Source of the DNA: Herbidospora sakaeratensis
GTDB lineage: Bacteria > Actinomycetota > Actinomycetes > Streptosporangiales > Streptosporangiaceae
Length of the DNA stretch: 64,000 nt
Direction of reading: 5' to 3'
Assembly: GCF_001570525.1 (NCBI RefSeq)
Contig: NZ_BBXC01000007.1
Span: 351,085-415,084 of the forward strand
In this document: positions 58,684 to 64,000 of the stretch, in pieces
Position numbering within the stretch: the first letter of the stretch is position 1
How the letters are laid out: each line of letters starts with the position of its first letter
Made by a program: the position numbers and the translations under genes
Notes under the pieces: model-generated
Seen by the model: only the letters and a program-made list of their open reading frames with translations
The model's database searches: none
What the model was told of the DNA's origin: nothing

Positions 58684-58730
58684 CCCGGAGTTCGTTTGCC
58701 CGTCATTTCGGCAGGATGTGATGCCTTCAT

Positions 58731-58746
58731 GCCTGTAATGTCAGGT
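58731..58746. promoter_or_regulatory. Candidate GntR operator 2
   Basis: GCCTGTAATGTCAGGT resembles operator 1 with CCTG and CAGG arms. It ends four bases before the regulator start ATG 58750, so the regulator is probably autoregulated. Confidence 0.5.
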
Positions 58747-58749
58747 GAC

Positions 58750-59499
58750 ATGGATGGTCCCCTGCACGAACGGATCGCGGCCGATCTCCGCCACCGCATC
58801 GCCTCCGGCGACCTGGCGATCGGCTCGGCCCTGCCATCGGAGTCACAGTTGTGCGACCAGTGGGGCGCGTCCCGCGCGCCCGTGCGCCAGGCCCTGGCGG
58901 CGCTGCGCGCCGACGGCCTGATCGGCGGCGGCCAGGGCAAGCCGCCCGTGGTCCGGTCGACGGCGGTCAGCCAGCCGTTCGAGACGTTCCTGTCGTTCTC
59001 CCGCTGGGCCCGGGACCTGGGCCGCACCCCCGGCCAGCGCACTATTGAGATCGCCCGCCGCGCCGTCTCGCCCGAGGCGGCCGAGGCGCTGTCGTTGTCC
59101 GAGGGCGAACCGGTCGTCGAACTGCTGCGCCTGCGCCTGCTCGACGGCGTGCCGGTGATGATCGAGCGCACCACCTTCGTCTGGCCGGTCGGCCGCCTGC
59201 TGTTCGACCACGACTGCGACACCGGCTCGATCTTCGCCTACCTGAGCGGCCAGGGCGTCGACCTGGCCCGCGGCCGCCACGTCATCGACGCCGTCAACGC
59301 CGACCCCACCGACGCCGAACTCCTCGAGATCCCCGCCGGAGCCGCCCTGCTCCGCGAACGCCGCCACACCTCGTCGGCGGCCGGCGAACCGATCGAGTAC
59401 TCCGACGACCGCTACCGCCCCGACGCCGTCTCCTTCACCGTCGAGAACTCCCAGCAGGCCCGCCCGGCCCTGCTGCGCACCCAAGGACTGGTCTCATGA
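58750..59499 (+). CDS. GntR-family transcriptional regulator with UTRA domain
   Basis: A 249-residue regulator; ATG 58750 is chosen because MDGPLHERIAADLRHRI is the typical GntR opening, although ATGs a few codons upstream exist. The winged helix covers 1-70 (IGSALPSESQLCDQWGASRAPVRQALAALRADGLI). The UTRA effector domain has EGEPVVELLRLRLLDGVPVMIERT and HVIDAVNADPTDAELLEI, ending FTVENSQ. It is divergent from the oxidoreductase operon and coupled to the hydrolase, so a phosphonate metabolite is the probable signal. Confidence 0.88.
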   Translation: MDGPLHERIAADLRHRIASGDLAIGSALPSESQLCDQWGASRAPVRQALAALRADGLIGGGQGKPPVVRSTAVSQPFETFLSFSRWARDLGRTPGQRTIEIARRAVSPEAAEALSLSEGEPVVELLRLRLLDGVPVMIERTTFVWPVGRLLFDHDCDTGSIFAYLSGQGVDLARGRHVIDAVNADPTDAELLEIPAGAALLRERRHTSSAAGEPIEYSDDRYRPDAVSFTVENSQQARPALLRTQGLVS

Positions 59500-60149
59500 T
59501 CGAACTCGTCGTCCTCGACATCGCCGGCACCACCGTCGAAGAACACGGTTCCGTGTACGACGCCCTGGAGGCCGCCGTCCGCGCCGCCGGCGCCACCCCG
59601 ACCGACGCCGACGTCAACCGCTGGATGGGCGCCGACAAACGCGAGGCCATCGCCGCCCTCCTCGGCGCGCCCTCCGAGGCGGTCTACCTCGACTTCCGCG
59701 CCCGCCTGTCCGCGCTCTACGCGTCGAAGCCGCCGTTCCCGCTGCCCGGCGTGCCGGAGGCGGTGACCCGGCTGCGCGCCGCGGGCGTGAAAGTGGCCCT
59801 GACGACCGGCTTCGACCGCGAGGTGACGACGGCGCTGCTGGAGTCGGTGGGCTGGACCGGCTTCTTCGACGCGGTGATCTGCGTGGACGACGTCCCGGCG
59901 GGCCGTCCGGCGCCCTACATGATCTTCCGTGCGATGGAGGCGACGGGCGTGACCGACGTCCGCCGCGTGCTCACCGCCGGCGACACCGTCCGCGACCTGG
60001 AGGCGGGCGCCAACGCGGGCGCGGCCATGGTGATCGGCGTGTTGACCGGCGCCCAGAACGCCCACGACCTGGGCCCGGTGGCGCACACCCACCTCCTGCC
60101 GGGCGTCGCCCAGATCCCCGATCTCGTCCTGCCCCGGGCGGGCGCATGA
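59496..60149 (+). CDS. Phosphonatase-like HAD hydrolase (TIGR03351-like)
   Basis: A 217-residue HAD enzyme from ATG 59496 overlapping the regulator stop. LVVLDIAGTTVEEHG carries the nucleophile aspartate (D9) and, as in phosphonatases, Ala replaces the usual second Asp. WMGADKREAIAALL contains a lysine at the place of the Schiff-base lysine of PhnX. VALTTGFDREVTTALL and VLTAGDTVRDLEAGANAGA are motifs II and IV. It would break the C-P bond of phosphonoacetaldehyde or a close relative. Context strongly supports this. Confidence 0.88.
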   Translation: MIELVVLDIAGTTVEEHGSVYDALEAAVRAAGATPTDADVNRWMGADKREAIAALLGAPSEAVYLDFRARLSALYASKPPFPLPGVPEAVTRLRAAGVKVALTTGFDREVTTALLESVGWTGFFDAVICVDDVPAGRPAPYMIFRAMEATGVTDVRRVLTAGDTVRDLEAGANAGAAMVIGVLTGAQNAHDLGPVAHTHLLPGVAQIPDLVLPRAGA

Positions 60150-60409
60150 CCGCCGCCGAGCTCGCCGCGCACCTCGCGTCTCTGGGCGTCGACGTGCACT
60201 CCATCGGACGCGACCTCGACGAACGTTACTGCCTCGTCGAGGCGGCCGACGGCTGGCACGTCTACTACAGCGAACGCGGCCAGCGGTCCGGCCTGCGGGT
60301 CTTCCGCGACGAGGACGCCGCCTGCCGCGCCCTGCTCCGCGACGTCCTCGCCGACCACGGGGTTCAGGCGCGCCTGCGGACCTCGGGGAACTCCGGCTCC
60401 GGAACCTGA
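60146..60409 (+). CDS. Small conserved-looking hypothetical protein in the phosphonate operon
   Basis: An 87-residue cytoplasmic protein overlapping the hydrolase stop (ATGA). It has GVDVHSIGRDLDERYCLVEAADGWHVYYSERGQR in a beta-hairpin-like stretch and FRDEDAACRALLRDVLADHG in a helix. I recognise no function; this compact layout recalls small immunity-type or accessory proteins. Its last 46 bases overlap the convergent hydrolase gene. Confidence 0.7.
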   Translation: MTAAELAAHLASLGVDVHSIGRDLDERYCLVEAADGWHVYYSERGQRSGLRVFRDEDAACRALLRDVLADHGVQARLRTSGNSGSGT

Positions 60410-61371
60410 CGGCCGCGCAGGTGCCGGTCCAGGAACCAGGCCGTGTACGTCCGGGTGATCTCGACGGCCCGCGCGCCGTCGAGCGGCTGGGACGGCAGCC
60501 CCACCTGCCCCCGGAGGACCGCGTAGTCGGTGAAGGACGAGTGGTCGGCGCCGGACACCTCCAGCCACGTCTTCGGCTTCGCCCGGACGGGCGGCCAGGT
60601 CGTGTCGGTCCGCACCGCGCCCATTAGCAGCACCGGCCCGGGCAACGGCGGCGCGTCGGGCAGCAGGGTGCCGTCGAAGTCGACGGCGGCCCGGATCGAC
60701 GGCCGGGCCGCCATCGTGTGCACGGCGGCGTTGCCGCCCATCGAATGACCCGCGACCGCGACCCCGTCGACGCCGAACCGCCTCTTCACCTGATCGACGA
60801 CGAACGTCAGGTCCCTGACCCGCCCGGCCGAGACCTGCGCGCCGAGCTCCCTCGTCTGCGCACGTTCGCACACCACGCACGTGGTCGTGCGCCCGTCGGG
60901 AAAGGTCGTGCCCACCGACTCGTACGTGTGCTCGACCGCCGCCACCAGGTAACCCCGGCTGGCCAGGTCCTCGCCGAGCGACGTCAGGGTGGCCCGGGGA
61001 AAGGAGAAACCGGGTGACAACACCACGAGCGGCAGCTTCCCCCTGACCATCGGGGCGCCCGACTGGGCATGGGTGCGGGTCGTGGCCAGCACCCCCGGCG
61101 GGATGTCGTCTGCCCCGGGGACGCGGGCCAGGATGTTGGCCGACTCGGCCGTGGTGACGTACCGGAACGGCCGGCCCTTCGAGGAGAGCGCCGGATACCA
61201 GACCGTCACCATGAGCTGCCGCGGACCGGACGCCGGCACCCACGGATCGGGCCGCGACCGGTCGACGAGGTGCAGCGCCCTCGCGCCGACGGGGTGCGGG
61301 CCGGTGGGAGCGGGCAGGGACGGCGCGGTGACGAGGCCGCTCACCAGCGCGCCGACGGTGAGGATGTCCAT
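60364..61371 (-). CDS. Alpha/beta hydrolase, platelet-activating-factor acetylhydrolase/lipase-like
   Basis: A 335-residue protein from ATG 61371. The first 25 residues are hydrophobic and may be a signal or anchor. Seen: LPLVVLSPGFSFPRATLTSL (oxyanion region), GVAVAGHSMGGNAAVHTM (nucleophile serine), AVDFDGTLL with the acid, and VSGADHSSFTDYAVL with the histidine. This is the layout of bacterial PAF-acetylhydrolase-like and polyester-type esterases. The substrate is unknown. Confidence 0.85.
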   Translation of the reverse strand: MDILTVGALVSGLVTAPSLPAPTGPHPVGARALHLVDRSRPDPWVPASGPRQLMVTVWYPALSSKGRPFRYVTTAESANILARVPGADDIPPGVLATTRTHAQSGAPMVRGKLPLVVLSPGFSFPRATLTSLGEDLASRGYLVAAVEHTYESVGTTFPDGRTTTCVVCERAQTRELGAQVSAGRVRDLTFVVDQVKRRFGVDGVAVAGHSMGGNAAVHTMAARPSIRAAVDFDGTLLPDAPPLPGPVLLMGAVRTDTTWPPVRAKPKTWLEVSGADHSSFTDYAVLRGQVGLPSQPLDGARAVEITRTYTAWFLDRHLRGRQVPEPEFPEVRRRA

Positions 61372-61427
61372 GAGCCCACCGTCCCGCGCCGCCGCCGCTC
61401 GTCGTCAGCGCCGAAGGTCAGCCGGCG
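61372..61427. other. Short intergenic gap, no feature seen
   Basis: 56 bases between the alpha/beta hydrolase start and the Nudix stop. A GCCGGCGC-type stretch is present but no clear promoter or hairpin. Confidence 0.3.
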
Positions 61428-61898
61428 CTACCGACTTCCGGCGGAGGTCGCGGCGACCAGAAGACGGTGGCCCGGCATCAGCTCGTGGGGCAGCGCCTCC
61501 TCGGGGAACCAGCCGGCTTCCAGGATCTCGGTCGGGTCGAGCGCCAGGGTCCCGCCGAGCAGCTCGCCCTCGTAGGCGATCTCGACCCGCAACCGGAACC
61601 CGCTCTCGACCCGCACCAGCCGGGTGACCCGGGCCTTCAGCCCCGTCTCCTCCATGACCTCCCGCGCGACGGTGTCCTCGAAGGTCTCGCCGCGTTTGGC
61701 GTATCCCGTCGGCAACCCCCACTGGCGACCCTCGGGCCAGAACCGGTGCTTCAGCAGCAGGACCCGGCCGTCGTCGTCACGGACGACACCCACCACCCCG
61801 ACCATGAACGTCGCCTGCGACAACCAGAGCAGGCGCCACTGCACCGCGCCCCCGATCGCCCGCCAGACGGTCGCCGCCAGACTCCTCAAGGCTGCCAT
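61428..61898 (-). CDS. Nudix hydrolase
   Basis: A 156-residue protein from ATG 61898. The Nudix box is GYAKRGETFEDTVAREVMEETG at about residues 64-85, cited here by its pattern G-x5-E-x7-R-E-x2-E-E-x-G, and is complete. The N terminus is hydrophobic (LLWLSQATFMVGVVGVV). Nudix enzymes cleave nucleoside diphosphates linked to other groups. Substrate unknown; it is probably cotranscribed with the methyltransferase gene 30 bases upstream. Confidence 0.9.
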   Translation of the reverse strand: MAALRSLAATVWRAIGGAVQWRLLWLSQATFMVGVVGVVRDDDGRVLLLKHRFWPEGRQWGLPTGYAKRGETFEDTVAREVMEETGLKARVTRLVRVESGFRLRVEIAYEGELLGGTLALDPTEILEAGWFPEEALPHELMPGHRLLVAATSAGSR

Positions 61899-61927
61899 CG
61901 TCCCGTTCTACACCACCACGCCGGACG

Positions 61928-62950
61928 TCAGGGCGCGCCTCTCCCGATCTTGACCGCGGCCATCACCCGGTCGTCGAGAACCGTCTCCGTGCCGTCGAAG
62001 GCCGGCACCACCCGCGACTCCGCCACGAGCGGGATGGCCCGCCACTCGGCCGGATCGAGCACGGCCAGAATGTCGAAGTGGTCGACGACCAGCAACGTGC
62101 CACCGGGCCGGACGGCGGCGGCCAGTTGGGGAACGATGTCCTCCAGCGCGTGGACGTAGTTGGTGCAGACCAGGTCGTATCCGTCGGCGGGTGCGGTCCA
62201 GGCGGTCAGATCGACCTGCTGCCAGGTGATCCTCTTGGCGACCTCGGGATCCTCCTCCTCGGCGAGAGCCCGGGCGTGGCCGAGAGCCACCTCGGAGATG
62301 TCGACCGCCGTGACCTCCCAACCCCGGCGCGCCAGCCAGATGGCCTCGGCGCCCGGCCCGCACCCGGCGTCGAGGACCCGGCCCGGGGTGAGCGACCGGG
62401 CGACGTCGAGCAGGTAGGGGTTGGGCTCGTGGCGCAGGGCTCTGGGGTCGGAGGTCCGGTACTTGTTCTCCCAGAAGTCCCGATCGAACACCTCATCATG
62501 ATCGGGATGCGCACCGTGCCCATGCCCATGTACGCCCCCATGGCCGGACTCGTGGCCGTGCCCATGGCCGGGCTCGTGGTGGTGCTCATGGTCGGGCCCG
62601 TGGCCGTGCCCATGGTTGTGGCCGTGGTCGCGGCCGGTTTCATGCCGCTGCTCGCGCTGTTCGGCCTGCTCTTGGCCGGGCTCATGGGGGTCGACGCGGT
62701 CGTGTCGTCCGCCGTGCTCCGCGCCATCCTCCTGCCGCTCGCCCCGCCCATGCCGATGATCGTGCTCTGGGATGTGCTGTCGGCCGGATCCCGGGCTGGT
62801 GCCGAGGTTGTGTTCCTCGCCGCGCTCCGGGTCCAGTCCGTGCTGCGTGTCACCACCCTCCGGCCGGTGGCCGAGTTCATCGGTGGTGTTCTTGTGCTGT
62901 TCCGGTGTGGTCATGGTCGCCTCGGGTCGATGGGTGTCCGGATTTTTCAT
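61928..62950 (-). CDS. SAM-dependent methyltransferase with a long histidine-rich N-terminal region
   Basis: A 340-residue protein from ATG 62950, overlapping the reductase stop (ATGA). Residues 1-140 are hydrophilic and dominated by His, Gly, Glu and Asp, with runs such as HGHNHGHGHG and HEHHHEPGHGHGHE, likely to bind Ni, Zn, Cu or Co. The methyltransferase core begins at FDRDFWENKYRTSDPRALRH with LTPGRVLDAGCGPGAEAIWLA (motif I) and VTAVDISEVALGHA. This core type resembles thiopurine/tellurite-resistance (TehB-like) methyltransferases. A metal- or metalloid-handling role is inferred from the tail and the partner reductase. Confidence 0.85.
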   Translation of the reverse strand: MKNPDTHRPEATMTTPEQHKNTTDELGHRPEGGDTQHGLDPERGEEHNLGTSPGSGRQHIPEHDHRHGRGERQEDGAEHGGRHDRVDPHEPGQEQAEQREQRHETGRDHGHNHGHGHGPDHEHHHEPGHGHGHESGHGGVHGHGHGAHPDHDEVFDRDFWENKYRTSDPRALRHEPNPYLLDVARSLTPGRVLDAGCGPGAEAIWLARRGWEVTAVDISEVALGHARALAEEEDPEVAKRITWQQVDLTAWTAPADGYDLVCTNYVHALEDIVPQLAAAVRPGGTLLVVDHFDILAVLDPAEWRAIPLVAESRVVPAFDGTETVLDDRVMAAVKIGRGAP

Positions 62951-63873
62951 GACGTCGCCGCCGCGACCGCCTGGCGGGTCTCCTCCGCGATGAGGTCGCC
63001 GTTGATGCGGGCGCCCGCCAGCGCGCCCGCCGAGGCCGACGCCCCCACCTGGGCCATCAGGTCGGTGACGTTCCCCGCCACCCACACCCCGGGCACGTCG
63101 GTCTGGCCGTCGGGCGCGGCCGGGATGTGCTCGCCGAAGCCGCCGGGGTGCGGGACGGCCTTGAGGCCGAGCGACTCCAGGAAGCCCACCCGCGCCTCCA
63201 GCCGGGTGCCGACCACCACGGCGTCGCGGGGCACGACGGTGCCGTCCTTCAGGCGGACGCCGGTGATGCGGTCGTCGGCGATCTCCAGCGCCTCGACCTC
63301 GCCGACCACCACCCGGATGCCCCGGGCGCTCAACTCCACCGCCTGCTCCTCTGCGGGCGGCTCGGCGGTGAAGAGGGTCACGTCGTCGCTGAGCTGGCGG
63401 AACATCATCGCCTGGTGGAGGCCCATGGAGGTGGTGGCCAGCACGCCGATCGCGCGGTCCCCGATCTCCCAGCCATGACAGTACGGGCAGTGGACGGCGT
63501 CCCGGCCCCACCGTTCCCGCAGGCCCCCGATCTCGGGCAGGACGTCGGTCAGGCCGGTCGTGACCAGCAGGCGGCGCGCGCCGACCTGGCGTCCGTCGGC
63601 CAGGGTCACGGTGAACCCCGGGGTCACGCCGACGACCGAGCCGGTGGTGACGTGGCCGCCGTACCGTTCGACTTCGGCCCTTCCCCTGGCCAGCAGTTCG
63701 GCGGGCGGGGTGCCGTCGTGGGCGAACAGTCCGTGGACCGCCTCGGCGGGCGCGTTGCGCGGCTCGCCGGCGTCGATGACCAGGACCGATCGGCGGGACC
63801 GGGCCAGCATGAGGGCCCCGTTGAGCCCGGCCGGGCCGCCGCCGACCACAACTACGTCGTAGGTTTCTCTCAT
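62947..63873 (-). CDS. Thioredoxin-reductase-like FAD/NAD(P) oxidoreductase
   Basis: A 308-residue flavoprotein from ATG 63873; the extra upstream residues in this frame overlap a divergent operator and are left out. FAD motif VVVGGGPAGLNGALMLARS is at residues 7-25, the redox centre HCPYCHGWEIG near 135, NADPH motif GDRAIGVLATTSMGL follows, and GVWVAGNVTDLMAQVGAS closes the FAD site. The CPYC pair is typical of low-molecular-weight thioredoxin-reductase-like proteins. Cotranslated with the His-rich methyltransferase. Confidence 0.9.
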   Translation of the reverse strand: MRETYDVVVVGGGPAGLNGALMLARSRRSVLVIDAGEPRNAPAEAVHGLFAHDGTPPAELLARGRAEVERYGGHVTTGSVVGVTPGFTVTLADGRQVGARRLLVTTGLTDVLPEIGGLRERWGRDAVHCPYCHGWEIGDRAIGVLATTSMGLHQAMMFRQLSDDVTLFTAEPPAEEQAVELSARGIRVVVGEVEALEIADDRITGVRLKDGTVVPRDAVVVGTRLEARVGFLESLGLKAVPHPGGFGEHIPAAPDGQTDVPGVWVAGNVTDLMAQVGASASAGALAGARINGDLIAEETRQAVAAATS

Positions 63874-63905
63874 GCCGCAACTGTGCGGGACATGACGGCG
63901 GATGT

Positions 63906-63932
63906 GCAAACTTGTTTGCCGATATGGCAAAC
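63906..63932. promoter_or_regulatory. Array of three GTTTGC half-sites forming two overlapping palindromes
   Basis: GCAAAC-TT-GTTTGC at 63906-63919 and GTTTGCC-GATAT-GGCAAAC at 63914-63932, both perfect, share a central half-site. They lie between the reductase gene (-) and the regulator gene (+), making a good operator for the divergent regulator. Confidence 0.7.
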
Positions 63933-63940
63933 TCGCAGAC

Positions 63941-64000
63941 ATGACGGACGACATCGGCCAGGCCCTCGACGCGGTCGGCCCCCGGCTGCGGGCGCTGCGC
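63941..64000 (+). CDS. Start of a probable XRE-family transcriptional regulator, 3' end outside the window
   Basis: Only 20 codons are visible, MTDDIGQALDAVGPRLRALR. This is the usual opening of XRE-cupin regulators, in which the helix-turn-helix follows directly. It lies nine bases after the GTTTGC palindrome array and is divergent from the thioredoxin-reductase-like gene, which it probably controls. Confidence 0.6.
   Translation, partial: MTDDIGQALDAVGPRLRALR

Noticed and set aside
62480-62660. Hexamer-like CAT/GTG repeats on the + strand that look like a tandem DNA repeat
   Set aside because: They are codons of the histidine-rich tail of the methyltransferase read on the other strand, not an independent repeat or CRISPR.
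1-64000. tRNA, rRNA, riboswitch, transposase, integrase or attachment-site signals
   Set aside because: None was recognised. I could not run covariance models, so a divergent small RNA cannot be excluded.

Overview
The window is very GC-rich, has short intergenic gaps, uses many GTG and TTG starts, and packs genes into ATGA/GTGA overlaps. It carries an AfsR/SARP-type regulator, an anti-sigma/ECF pair, ROK, DeoR and GntR regulators, and large secreted carbohydrate-active proteins. Together these indicate a filamentous actinomycete, plausibly of the Streptosporangiales; the taxon is an inference. I saw no tRNA, rRNA, CRISPR array, insertion sequence or prophage, and no gene-free stretch longer than 300 bases.

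Region 1 (1-10166, + strand) is one tightly coupled operon. It encodes a class III aminotransferase (cut by the window edge), an extended SDR, a UbiA-type prenyltransferase with the signature of decaprenyl-phosphate phosphoribosyltransferase, three membrane-anchored GT2 glycosyltransferases, a flippase-like polytopic protein, a methyltransferase and two membrane-tethered endonuclease/exonuclease/phosphatase (EEP) proteins. It reads as a lipid-linked or surface glycoconjugate pathway that I cannot match to a known product. Region 2 (10111-17100) holds miscellaneous genes: a frameshifted Lsr2-like gene, an epoxide-hydrolase-like enzyme, a CGNR regulator, a Mug-type DNA glycosylase, a broken multicopper oxidase, a chromate transporter, and an E1-like ThiF protein paired with an acetyltransferase-like protein.

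Region 3 (17116-34187) is a glycan-utilisation locus. Three secreted DUF4832/DUF4874-type proteins, a GH4 and a GH36 glycosidase, two sugar permeases, a lipoprotein binding protein, a Gfo/Idh/MocA dehydrogenase, DeoR and ROK regulators and an L-rhamnose isomerase are arranged around two divergent intergenic regions that share a conserved element of about 50 bp. No ATPase is encoded here, so a shared MsiK-like ATPase elsewhere is probably used.

Region 4 (34301-46861) encodes secreted proteins: an S15 peptidase, a VanX-type dipeptidase, a GH25 lysozyme and an NlpC/P60 hydrolase that share near-identical FG-GAP-like repeats, a lamin-tail/propeller/RTX-like protein next to an AfsR-like regulator, and a small triple-repeat protein. 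Region 5 (47046-55130) holds an ECF sigma/anti-sigma/ABC exporter operon, a GH92 mannosidase-like protein that seems to start at ATT and is coupled to a GT4, and an orphan histidine kinase. Region 6 (55150-60409) is a phosphonate uptake and breakdown island with candidate GntR operators. Region 7 (60364-64000) has an alpha/beta hydrolase, a Nudix hydrolase, a histidine-rich methyltransferase coupled to a thioredoxin-reductase-like enzyme, and the start of a divergent regulator with a palindromic operator array.
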